DNA from: JADFOB01 sp964651325
Lineage (GTDB): Bacteria; Planctomycetota; Phycisphaerae; UBA1845
NCBI GenBank assembly: GCA_964651325.1
Contig: CAZYXP010000062.1
Coordinates: 1 to 17,325, forward strand
DNA: 17,325 nt
Reading direction: 5' to 3'
The translations under genes were made by a program, and so were the position numbers. Below are positions 1 to 7,354 of the stretch, piece by piece (position 1 is the first letter of the stretch; every line of letters begins with the position of its first letter). The notes under the pieces were generated by a model. The model saw only the letters and a program-made list of their open reading frames with translations, did not search any database and had not been told where the DNA came from.

Positions 1-36
1 TGCGAATCGTTCGCGAATCGTCTACGAGAAGGATTT

Positions 37-537
37 TCACGCTTGGGCTCCCGCTGTTTGTGCCTTTGTCTCTACCGAACTCATACCGGTCATGATCATC
101 CCGACATGCACGCTGAACGTACCCGCGTCAGTGCGGCACGGCAGGTGCAACCGCTTGACAGTTTTGGAGGACGGAAAGCGATGGTGCGGACCGATCACAA
201 CACTCGGCAACGAGATGTCCACCTTTAAGCCATCGAACTTGGCCTTGGCCCCGCCGGCCACCATGTTGGCCAATTCGCCTAGCGCGTCCGCAAAGTCCTC
301 GTGGTCCGGATCGATTTCCGTCTGGGCGAAGGCGGTGGCGATTTTGGAGGCTGTTTCGAAATCGAACTCGATAATCACGCTGCCCGCGGCGTCTCCGGAG
401 AAACCGATCACAGCGGAAACATCCCCTACGGTGTCGTCACTGACGCACGGTTTGTCCACATGAACCTTTAAAGAACACATGGTCTCGAAGGTGTTGCAGA
501 CCGACATGACAAATGCGTTCACGAACCTAACATCCAT
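37..537 (-). CDS. cheX: CheX-type chemotaxis phosphatase domain protein
   Basis: Predicted cytoplasmic CheY-P phosphatase of the CheX/CheC/FliY family, 166 residues. The key sign is the segment GELANMVAGGAKAKF near residue 90, where E-L-A-N fits the ExxN phosphatase motif followed by the small-residue helix typical of CheX. The start MDVRFVNAFV also resembles the usual CheX N-terminus, and one ExxN motif at about this length suits CheX better than two-motif CheC. I chose the ATG at 535-537 because GGAGA lies 7 nt before it. An in-frame ATG at 592-594 would add 19 residues that look unlike the family and has no ribosome site. It is divergent from the cheR-cheA-cheC-cheD-cheY operon, which suggests it acts on that system's CheY. 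Family is fairly certain; enzyme activity is inferred from the motif. Confidence 0.82.
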   Translation of the reverse strand: MDVRFVNAFVMSVCNTFETMCSLKVHVDKPCVSDDTVGDVSAVIGFSGDAAGSVIIEFDFETASKIATAFAQTEIDPDHEDFADALGELANMVAGGAKAKFDGLKVDISLPSVVIGPHHRFPSSKTVKRLHLPCRTDAGTFSVHVGMIMTGMSSVETKAQTAGAQA

Positions 538-544
538 TAGATCT

Positions 545-549
545 TCTCC
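545..549 (-). promoter_or_regulatory. Ribosome binding site deciding the cheX start
   Basis: On the minus strand GGAGA sits 7 nt upstream of the ATG at 535-537. This favours the shorter cheX start over the in-frame ATG at 592-594. Confidence 0.6.
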
Positions 550-1225
550 GTGATCCAAGTGGTCCGGTACACTGCTTGAGCGCTTACCCGACAATGACGT
601 AATGAACAGACGATGATCAGCCGTTGTATCGACTTTTCCATGGACTCACTCAAGCACGGCTTCGACCATGCACGACGGACCGCAGGCGTGCTCCGGCAAA
701 CGTCCGCCTCCCTACAGAAGTTCGTGCAGGCTTGGTCCTCCGCATTACGTGATTTGAACTCAAGCGATCCATGGGGTGTACCGATGGGTTCAAGACGTAT
801 CCACGAAGTGCCACGGGCTGGGGATAGGCTGGCAAACGTGCCGTCCGATTCCTACTCATGTGGCCATCACATGTTAGGCGTGCGGCCGATAAACGCTGCG
901 TCCTTGGGTCAACCGCATAGGAGACAGGCGCATAGAAAACAGGCAGAGTCATCGGTGCGCGGATTGAGCCGATAGCACCACACTGGGCGTTGCCATGGCC
1001 AAGGACTTAAACGAGCGGAGCTCAACGGGGCCGTCCCGTCTAGCCGAACGCCGTGGAGCAGAGGCTGTGCCACGTCGTAATCAGGGGGACATGAGCCCGG
1101 AAAATGGAATCATCGAGAACGCCATGTAAGAGGCTCTGGGCACTGGGGCGAAGGCAGAGTCGATCGCGTCGTCTCATTGGAACGGGGCGCACCGTAGCGA
1201 TGCAAAACGGGAAAGCGAGGGAATC
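550..1225. other. Long divergent intergenic region between cheX and cheR
   Basis: About 675 bp between the divergent cheX and cheR starts, expected to carry promoters for both. I see no convincing gene. Open frames at 613-975 (plus) and 650-952 (minus) lack ribosome sites and recognisable protein features. A 44-codon plus-strand frame at 995-1129 is also unrecognised. Two details stand out: an imperfect 15-bp tandem repeat at 915-944, and GCCGATAA at 885-892, which equals the sigma-28 (flagellar) -10 consensus but has no TAAA-like -35 at the right distance. cheR has an AGGGA-type ribosome site just before its GTG at 1226. No strong hairpin was seen. It could also be the decayed remains of a former gene. 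Confidence 0.5.
915..944. repeat. Two-copy 15-bp tandem repeat
   Basis: The units at 915-929 and 930-944 share 13 of 15 bases (GCATAG-n-A-n-ACAGGC). The repeat lies in the cheX-cheR intergenic region about 280 bp upstream of cheR. Two adjacent copies could be a regulator half-site pair or a chance duplication; nothing in the sequence decides. Confidence 0.4.
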
Positions 1226-2107
1226 GTGTCGGCCACACTTGTGAAGCTGAGTTCGAAAGAGTTTGCCGACATGGCCAAGCTCATTTACAAGCGCACCGGG
1301 ATTTTCTTGCCGGAGAGCAAACTGAACCTGCTGAGCAATCGTCTAAGACGGCGCGTCCGTGAGTTGAAGCTGGAAAACTTCCGCGAATACTACGATCTTC
1401 TGCTAAGCGAGAAGGGCTGCAAGGAAGAACTCCCGTTTTTCCTTTCCGCGGTGACGACCAACGAAACGTACTTCTTTCGCAACGAATCGCTCTGGACCTA
1501 CATTCGGAAGCAATGGGTTCCCGAAGTCGCCAGCCGAGCGGCCGACAAGAAGAACAAATCGATTCGCATGTGGAGCGCCGCATCCAGCAGCGGGGAGGAA
1601 GCGTACAGCGCTGCGATCTGCCTGCGAGAGACACTGAGAGATTTTAGCGCCTGGAAAGTCAGCGTGATCGGCACGGACATCAGCCAAAACATGCTCGACC
1701 GTGCGACGGCGGGCATCTACAACGACTACGCGATATCGAAGACCTCTGGGAAGATCGTTCAGCGGTGGTTCAAGAAGGCAGAAGACGGATACCATCTCAA
1801 AGAGGAGATCAAGAAGCTGGTTCAATTCCAATTCCACAATCTTCGCGACACGCTTTCCCAGCAGCCTTTCGATTTCGTGTTTCTACGCAACGTGCTGATG
1901 TACTTCGATGAAGCGATGAAGAAAAAGGTGTTGGCCCAAGTGACGCGTTCCACGAAAGCCGGAGGCTATGTGTTTATCGGAGATGTCGATCCCGTCCGAA
2001 GCACCCCGGCATTGCGGGAAGGATTGGAACTGGAACTCCTCGGACCCAACCTCTACCGCAAACCGTCGCCGCAAGGCAGGCCCATGAAAAAGGGAGAGGT
2101 GGCATAG
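1226..2107 (+). CDS. cheR: Chemotaxis protein methyltransferase CheR
   Basis: S-adenosylmethionine-dependent methyltransferase that methylates glutamates on chemoreceptors; 293 residues, a normal length. The N-terminal helical CheR domain covers about residues 10-70, followed by the family signature VTTNETYFFRN. The SAM-binding core has WSAASSSGEEAYSAA (motif I), then GTDISQNMLDRA. The late motif FDFVFLRNVLMYF corresponds to the usual RNVLIYF. The glycine strand GGYVFIGDVDPV has Asp where many homologues have Glu or His. There is no TPR or receptor-tether extension. The start is GTG with GAGGGA just upstream. It is the first gene of the operon; its stop lies 5 nt before the cheA ATG, so the two are very probably co-transcribed and translationally coupled. 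Confidence 0.95.
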   Translation: MSATLVKLSSKEFADMAKLIYKRTGIFLPESKLNLLSNRLRRRVRELKLENFREYYDLLLSEKGCKEELPFFLSAVTTNETYFFRNESLWTYIRKQWVPEVASRAADKKNKSIRMWSAASSSGEEAYSAAICLRETLRDFSAWKVSVIGTDISQNMLDRATAGIYNDYAISKTSGKIVQRWFKKAEDGYHLKEEIKKLVQFQFHNLRDTLSQQPFDFVFLRNVLMYFDEAMKKKVLAQVTRSTKAGGYVFIGDVDPVRSTPALREGLELELLGPNLYRKPSPQGRPMKKGEVA

Positions 2108-2112
2108 CGCCA

Positions 2113-5100
2113 ATGGCAAGCTCTATTGAAATCACACCGGAGCTGATGGCGGGATTCCTCGACGAGGCTCCAGAATATCTTGAAATGCTCGACGCCGGGC
2201 TGATGGAGTTTGAATCGACGGTAGGCGACGGCGTTCTTTCGCTTGATTGCGACGAAGACAAAGAACGGATGAACGAGATGTTTCGAGCGGCGCACAGCCT
2301 CAAGGGCCTGGCGGCCGCGTTTGGCTTCGACAATCTCAAAGAGTTAACCCATCAGATGGAAACGCTGTTTGACCGCGTGAGGATGGGAAAAAAGAGCCTG
2401 ACCTGTGACAACGTGGAAATGCTCTTTCAGGTGTTTGATCGACTCAAGGCGCTCGTCCAAGAGCTATCGGACCCGGACATGGGGCCCGTCGAAATCGAGG
2501 ATATTATCGTGGCGCTAGAAGACGTCATTTCGGGCGAAGATTCCACCCAAAATGCGCCGACCGCGCCGGCGGAAGACTGTACCCCCGAGGCCCCCATGCA
2601 GGACAGCACCCCAGCCAACGACAGCCCCCCGACAGATTCGGGATGTGCCGGCGTCTTTGATGATCCCGAGCTCACGGCATTGTTCTTTGAGAGCACGACC
2701 GAAGCCATCGAGGATCTGAATCAGGGGCTGCTTCGGCTGGAGGACACCCCTTCGGATGCCGACCTACTCAACCGGATCTTCCGCTGCGCGCACAACATCA
2801 AGGGGGCATCCGGCGCGGCCGGGCTGATGGGGATGAACCGAATCACCCACGGCATGGAGACTGTTTTCGATCGCATGCGGACAAACCAGCTTGCAATCGA
2901 CGAAGCGTTGATGAGCGCGCTTTTTCAGACCGTCGATCGCCTGCGTCAAGTCATCGACGAGATGAAAGCCGGCACGGTTTCAGATGTTCAGGCCAATGAG
3001 ATGGTCGATCAGTTTGAGCCTTGGGTGAGCGGCCGAAGTGCGCCGGCAGCGGATATTCCCGCCGCTGAGCCGGAACCCAATACTCCTAATGAGGAACCCG
3101 CCGAGCCCGACGACCTGGAGTTGGACGGTTCACTGGAAGTTACCGTCGAGTTTGCTGAGGGTTTTGACGAGGCCCCGATTCAGGCCTACCTCATTCACAA
3201 CAAGCTTATGGACCTCGGTACCGTAATCCGCTCGAAACCGGACATCACGGCCCTGACCGGGGACTCCAGTGTGACTCGTGTGGTCTTTACCGTCGATGTC
3301 GAAGTAGCACCGCACTCGCTTGAAGAGATCCTTTCGAAGTACGGCGCCAAACATGTCGCGGTGACCGGTTCCGGGCAAACGCCGGCGGCATGCGATGATT
3401 CGCCCCCGACCGATGCTCCGGCTGCGATCGATGCGTTGATCACTGAGGCGTCTGCCGCCAAGGAAGCGAGCGCGGCCAAGGATGCCGGCGTAGCCGCTGA
3501 AGTGTGCGTTTCGCCGCCGGTGCCCGATGAGCGCGTTTCCGTGCCGCGGCCTTCGCCGGTCGCCACGCCTCCCGCCCCGCGGCCACAACCGGTCGCTAAG
3601 CCCACAAAGAGCGCCCCAAAGACTGGCCGGGCAGCCGGCAACGGCAAGCCGGACAAGACCATGGTCAAGACCGGTGAGACGTTGAGGGTGGATCAAGAGC
3701 GATTGGACCACCTCATGAATCTCGGCGGCGAATTGGTCATCAACAAGGCCCGATTTGTGCAAATCCACGGTCGGTTCCGGGAAGTATTCGACGGGAAGAA
3801 TCACGGCTATCTCGTCGACAGAATCGGCGACCGCTTGGATCACTTGCGCCACCGCGTGGCCGATCTTCAAACTCAGTTCGGCCAGCACCACCTCATAGGT
3901 GATCTCGACGCGGAATTGGCCGAGCTGACCGAAAGCTTCGCGCCCGTTCGTTCCGTGGTCCAGCGCGTTCATAACGGGCGGATTGCCATGCATGACTTCG
4001 ACGAAGCACTGCATGGGCTCGACCGCGTCTCGAGTGGCTTGCAGAAGGGCATCATGGGAACGCGCATGATTCCTGTAGGGCCGCTGTTTACGCGGTTTCG
4101 CCGCGTGGTCCGCGATATTTGCAAGTCCTGCGGGAAGAAGGTCAATCTCGTGCTCAAGGGTGAGCAGACCGAACTCGACAAGCGGATGATCGACGAGTTG
4201 GGCGACCCGCTGACCCATATGGTCCGCAATGCCGTGGATCATGGCATCGAGACGCCCGATATCCGCGAGCAGGCCGGCAAGAATCCCACCGGCACGTTGA
4301 CGCTTGAAGCGTGCCACAGGGGCAACAGCATCTGTATCGAGGTTTCCGATGATGGGGCGGGCGTCAACATCGAGCGCGTGAAGGCCAAGATTCTTGAGAA
4401 GGAAATGGTCTCCGAGGCGCTGCTGGAAAAGATGCCTGACAACGAGATCGTCCAATACATCCTGAAACCGGGCTTCTCCACCGCGGAGAAAGTCACCGAT
4501 CTGTCAGGCCGCGGGATGGGCATGGACATCGTGCTGGCCAAGCTGGAGCAACTGAACGGTACAGTCGAAATCGATTCGCGCCCCGGCGAGGGAAGCAAAA
4601 TCACGATCAAGCTTCCTTTGACGCTGGCAATTCTTACGTCCATGGTCATGAAGATCGGCTCGGGCGTGTACGCGGTGCCGCTGGAGGCGGTCGCGGAAAT
4701 CATCACAATTCGCAAGAAAGACATCCTGCTCGTTCAACGGCGCCAGGTAGCCCACGTTCGTGACCGCGTCGTGCCGATCGCCTTCTTCGAAGAGGTGTTC
4801 AACACAACGTCCAAAAGGTTGCGTACGGCCTCGATCGAGGGTGAGGAACTGACCTTAGTGATTGTCGGATTTGAACGCGATCAAATGGGGCTTGTGGTTG
4901 ATGAATTGCTCGGGCAGGAGGACGTCGTAATCAAATCGATAGCGGAAAACTACCGGAATGTGCGCGGATTCGCAGGCGCCTCGATTCGTGGCGACGGCAC
5001 GGTATCACTCATACTTGACGTGCCGACGATGGTGGAAATGGCTAGCCAAACCGCCCAGGAGCGGTCGGCTCCGGTGGTTTCGGAATTGGTGGAGGCGTGA
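2113..5100 (+). CDS. cheA: Chemotaxis histidine kinase CheA with two HPt domains
   Basis: Central sensor kinase that autophosphorylates and passes phosphate to CheY and CheB. At 995 residues it is longer than the usual 650-750. Domain order: HPt1 about 5-115 with AAHSLKG (His61); HPt2 about 184-300 with CAHNIKG (His227); a P2-like response-regulator-binding domain about 341-418; a Pro/Ala-rich linker 420-515; dimerisation domain about 523-665; the HATPase with N-box HMVRNAVDHG near 702-711, G1 box DDGAG near 747 and the SGRGMGMD lid region near 798-805; and a CheW-like P5 domain about 838-975. The dimerisation helices are separated by an extra stretch of about 85 residues (548-635) beginning RFVQIHGRFREVF. 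All kinase boxes look intact. The stop is directly followed by the cheC ATG one base later, and a GGAGG inside the cheA end serves that gene. Both HPt histidines look functional, so two phosphoryl entry points are possible. Confidence 0.96.
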   Translation: MASSIEITPELMAGFLDEAPEYLEMLDAGLMEFESTVGDGVLSLDCDEDKERMNEMFRAAHSLKGLAAAFGFDNLKELTHQMETLFDRVRMGKKSLTCDNVEMLFQVFDRLKALVQELSDPDMGPVEIEDIIVALEDVISGEDSTQNAPTAPAEDCTPEAPMQDSTPANDSPPTDSGCAGVFDDPELTALFFESTTEAIEDLNQGLLRLEDTPSDADLLNRIFRCAHNIKGASGAAGLMGMNRITHGMETVFDRMRTNQLAIDEALMSALFQTVDRLRQVIDEMKAGTVSDVQANEMVDQFEPWVSGRSAPAADIPAAEPEPNTPNEEPAEPDDLELDGSLEVTVEFAEGFDEAPIQAYLIHNKLMDLGTVIRSKPDITALTGDSSVTRVVFTVDVEVAPHSLEEILSKYGAKHVAVTGSGQTPAACDDSPPTDAPAAIDALITEASAAKEASAAKDAGVAAEVCVSPPVPDERVSVPRPSPVATPPAPRPQPVAKPTKSAPKTGRAAGNGKPDKTMVKTGETLRVDQERLDHLMNLGGELVINKARFVQIHGRFREVFDGKNHGYLVDRIGDRLDHLRHRVADLQTQFGQHHLIGDLDAELAELTESFAPVRSVVQRVHNGRIAMHDFDEALHGLDRVSSGLQKGIMGTRMIPVGPLFTRFRRVVRDICKSCGKKVNLVLKGEQTELDKRMIDELGDPLTHMVRNAVDHGIETPDIREQAGKNPTGTLTLEACHRGNSICIEVSDDGAGVNIERVKAKILEKEMVSEALLEKMPDNEIVQYILKPGFSTAEKVTDLSGRGMGMDIVLAKLEQLNGTVEIDSRPGEGSKITIKLPLTLAILTSMVMKIGSGVYAVPLEAVAEIITIRKKDILLVQRRQVAHVRDRVVPIAFFEEVFNTTSKRLRTASIEGEELTLVIVGFERDQMGLVVDELLGQEDVVIKSIAENYRNVRGFAGASIRGDGTVSLILDVPTMVEMASQTAQERSAPVVSELVEA
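5091..5095 (+). promoter_or_regulatory. Ribosome binding site inside cheA setting the cheC start
   Basis: GGAGG sits 6 nt upstream of the ATG at 5102, within the last codons of cheA. It fixes the tandem-cheC start at 5102 rather than at an upstream in-frame ATG (4958) that would overlap cheA by 143 bp. Confidence 0.75.
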
Positions 5101-5101
5101 C

Positions 5102-6292
5102 ATGACGGCAAACACGATGACGATGGACCTATCGCATGCGATGCGAACAGTCGCGGTCAACGGAGCGTACAACGCCTCGCGAGCACTGTCGAAGTGGTTG
5201 CGGCGCGGCGTCCGACTGAATTGCGACGGGTTTTCCCAGGTGCCCATCGCCGACGTAGCCTCGACGGTCTGCCCCGGAGACGACCTCGTGGCTGCGGTCC
5301 ACCTGCCGCTCGCCGGTGATGTCGAAGGGAATCTCTTGCTGGTGTTCCCGCAGGATGTTGGCCTGCGCCTGGCCGATATGATGCTTCAAATGCCGCTTGG
5401 AACATCGCAGGAATTCGGTGAGCTTGAAGAATCGGGCCTTTGCGAAACGGGCAATATAGTAGGTAGTGCGTATTCCAACAGCTTGGCCAAGTGGTTGAAG
5501 CTCCACATCAAGCCGGAGGTTCCATCGTTTGGCTGTGATCTTTCCTGCGCTATTCTGGATCCCCTCCTGATGGAGCAGGCCTTGCACCATGACGAGATTC
5601 TGATCTGCAAGACTGAGTTCCTCTTGGATGGCGAGAAGATGGAATGGAGCCTGCTGCTGCTTCCATCGCATAGTGCCTTGGAGAAGATGCAACAGCAATG
5701 CAAGATGGAGAACATGCGGCACGAAGCGTTGCAAACCATTGCCATCAACGGCGCCTTCAATGCGTCGCGGGCGATGTCCAAGTGGCTTCGGCGCGGTGTG
5801 AAAATCGCGACCGACGGATTCGTGCAGGTACCCCTGGATGCCGTCGCATCACAATGGGATCAAGAGCGTCCCATTGTCGCGCTACTTTCCGATTTGAGCC
5901 ATCAGATGCACGGAAACGCATTGCTGGCAATGAACGAGGAAAACGCCGCCAAACTCGTCGATCTGCTTATGGAGCAACCGCTCGGCACGACGGGATCGCT
6001 TGGCGAACTTGAGCGGTCATGCCTGGAAGAGACCGGAAACATCATCTCCGGATCGTTCGTCAACAGCTGGGCAACTTGGCTGGATGTGATGATAGAGCCG
6101 TCGGTACCCCATTTCGTCTGTGACTTGCCCGCCGCCGTGATAGAGAGCGTGCTGACCGATCAAGCGCTCGTCGGCGATGAGGTTTTCATGGCGCGAACCG
6201 ATTTTCTCGTAGGGGAACATTCTTTGGAGTGGTTGTTTCTGCTCCTGCCAGCGCCGTCGTCGATTCGATTGATTGAGATGTCTTGTACTTAG
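5102..6292 (+). CDS. cheC: Tandem CheC-like chemotaxis phosphatase (two fused CheC domains)
   Basis: Predicted CheY-P phosphatase and CheD partner; 396 residues, about twice a single CheC. The two halves (about 1-195 and 205-396) are clear internal repeats: NGAYNASRALSKWLRRGV against NGAFNASRAMSKWLRRGV, LPLAGDVEGNLLL against LSHQMHGNALLAM, and MPLGTSQEFGELEESGLCET against PLGTTGSLGELERSCLEET. Each half keeps the second ExxN site, E115-T-G-N118 and E310-T-G-N313. In both halves the first site is lost: the expected E-x-x-N reads T16-V-A-V19 and T212-I-A-I215. The pair could therefore act like one two-site CheC or like two CheX-type units. The gene is coupled to cheA (1-nt gap) and is followed 13 nt later by cheD, the classic CheC-CheD pairing. 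Family assignment is strong; retained catalysis and CheD binding are inferred. Confidence 0.85.
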   Translation: MTANTMTMDLSHAMRTVAVNGAYNASRALSKWLRRGVRLNCDGFSQVPIADVASTVCPGDDLVAAVHLPLAGDVEGNLLLVFPQDVGLRLADMMLQMPLGTSQEFGELEESGLCETGNIVGSAYSNSLAKWLKLHIKPEVPSFGCDLSCAILDPLLMEQALHHDEILICKTEFLLDGEKMEWSLLLLPSHSALEKMQQQCKMENMRHEALQTIAINGAFNASRAMSKWLRRGVKIATDGFVQVPLDAVASQWDQERPIVALLSDLSHQMHGNALLAMNEENAAKLVDLLMEQPLGTTGSLGELERSCLEETGNIISGSFVNSWATWLDVMIEPSVPHFVCDLPAAVIESVLTDQALVGDEVFMARTDFLVGEHSLEWLFLLLPAPSSIRLIEMSCT

Positions 6293-6305
6293 CAAGGGAA
6301 CAACG

Positions 6306-6824
6306 ATGCAGACTGCGCATATAGCTTCCAACACTAACGGAACCGCCGCACCGGAAAAGGGCACGGTCCATTCAATTGGCATCGCGGCAATCAAGGTAGT
6401 CCAGGAACCCGACAGCATCCGGACCGTATTGGGCTCCTGTATCGGTGTCGCCATCTACGACCGCGTGGCGGGCATCGGGGGCATGGCCCATGTTATCCTC
6501 CCCGACTCGAGTGAGGGAAGCGGAGATCCGGGAAAATTCGCGGACACGGCGGTGGACATGCTGATCGAGCGCATCCTCGCCGAGGGCGCGAGTAAAAAGC
6601 GGCTGACCGCCAAGATCTCCGGCGGAGCCAAAATGTTCGGCGACAATGTTTGTTCCGGGCTCGGCGACCGCAACGCCGATGCCGTCAAGGCGCGTCTGCA
6701 ACACCACACCGTACGGCTAGCGGCCGGTTCCGTAGGCGGAACCAAGGGAAGAAGGATGCAGCTTGATCCCGCCACAGGCGACGTGCATGTGTCGATTATC
6801 GGGCAGGAGCCTGAGGTGCTATAG
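6306..6824 (+). CDS. cheD: Chemoreceptor glutamine deamidase CheD
   Basis: CheD deamidates selected glutamines on chemoreceptors, and in CheC-containing systems it binds CheC and stimulates its phosphatase activity. The 172-residue length is normal. The family core is plain: TVLGSCIGVAIYD carries the catalytic Cys45, GGMAHVILPDS the catalytic His62, followed by GKFADTAVDMLIERI and the ISGGAKMF strand. A Thr (residue 40) lies five residues before the Cys. The tail ends with a CheD-like DPATGDVHVS segment. I chose the ATG at 6306 because AAGGGAA lies 5 nt upstream; an in-frame ATG at 6273 would run into the end of cheC. The first 20 residues are low-complexity and probably disordered. It is the fourth gene of the operon, with cheY 33 nt downstream. 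Confidence 0.93.
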   Translation: MQTAHIASNTNGTAAPEKGTVHSIGIAAIKVVQEPDSIRTVLGSCIGVAIYDRVAGIGGMAHVILPDSSEGSGDPGKFADTAVDMLIERILAEGASKKRLTAKISGGAKMFGDNVCSGLGDRNADAVKARLQHHTVRLAAGSVGGTKGRRMQLDPATGDVHVSIIGQEPEVL

Positions 6825-6857
6825 ACGGCGGTATGGTTCCGTCGGAAGGAGAATGCT

Positions 6858-7223
6858 GTGGGTACCCGAGTACTGGTAGTCGATGACGCGAAGTTCATGC
6901 GACATATGATCAAGAATCTGCTCGGCGACCTCGGTTACGAGGTGGTCGGCGAAGCAGCCAACGGCGAGGAAGCGCTTCAGATGTACGGCGAGCTTACGCC
7001 GGACGTCGTAACGATGGACGTTGTTATGCCCGAGGTGGATGGCTTGGCCGCGCTGAAGCGCATTCGGGAATCAGACGAAAAGGCCAAGATCATCATGATC
7101 TCAGCGATCGACCAGCGCGAACCGCTCATGGAAGCCATGAAAGCCGGCGCGGTCGATTACATCGTCAAACCATTCGAGAAAGATCGCGTCGAGGAGGCCA
7201 TGCAGCGGGTCATGGCGGGTTAG
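6858..7223 (+). CDS. cheY: Single-domain response regulator CheY
   Basis: Stand-alone receiver protein, 121 residues, expected to carry the phosphate signal from CheA to the flagellar motor or another output. It has the acidic pocket D9-D10 (LVVDDAKFMR), phospho-acceptor D54 (VVTMDVVMPEVDG), the switch residue S82 (MISAIDQ) and the invariant K104 (YIVKPFEK). There is no DNA-binding or enzymatic output domain. The start is GTG with AAGGAG 6 nt upstream; an ATG at 6853 is out of frame. Its place as last gene of the cheR-cheA-cheC-cheD operon makes CheY the natural substrate of the CheC-like protein and of the divergent CheX. Confidence 0.94.
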   Translation: MGTRVLVVDDAKFMRHMIKNLLGDLGYEVVGEAANGEEALQMYGELTPDVVTMDVVMPEVDGLAALKRIRESDEKAKIIMISAIDQREPLMEAMKAGAVDYIVKPFEKDRVEEAMQRVMAG

Positions 7224-7286
7224 AACAGCCTCACTATTTGTGTCGCGGCACTGAAAGCCCCTGGGATTCAGCAAAGCACCCTGAGC

Positions 7287-7304
7287 CGCGGGCTTCAGCC
7301 CGCG
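7287..7304. terminator. Hairpin between convergent cheY and the M16 peptidase gene
   Basis: A perfect inverted repeat, CGCGGGCT-TC-AGCCCGCG (in practice a 7-bp stem with TTCA loop), lies 64 nt after the cheY stop and 51 nt after the end of the convergent peptidase gene. Its position suggests a two-way terminator. There is no T-run on either side, so it may be Rho-assisted, only an RNA-end stabiliser, or a dispersed GC-rich repeat. Confidence 0.45.
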
Positions 7305-7354
7305 CGGCCGCGCGACGATTGCCGAGCAACCGGTACACGAAAAATGCAACCGTT

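Noticed and set aside
2..21. Short repeat GCGAATCGT (twice, 11 bp apart), also forming GCGAA-TCG-TTCGC, after the cheX stop
   Set aside because: A 5-bp stem without a T-run is too weak to call a terminator, and the window edge cuts the context.
613..975. Plus-strand open frame of 120 codons between cheX and cheR
   Set aside because: No ribosome site, no recognisable domain, unusual composition, and it competes with an opposing frame at 650-952. It remains possible but is unsupported.
995..1129. 44-codon frame ending 96 bp before cheR
   Set aside because: No purine-rich site upstream and no recognisable sequence. Too short to support without conservation.
3130..4455. Long minus-strand open frame (441 codons) across cheA
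   Set aside because: It is antisense to clear CheA domains, has no recognisable protein features, and is expected from GC-rich codon bias.
4958..5101. Upstream in-frame extension of the tandem cheC gene
   Set aside because: It would overlap cheA by 143 bp and adds Trp/Arg-rich residues unlike the family. A GGAGG at 5091-5095 places the start at 5102.
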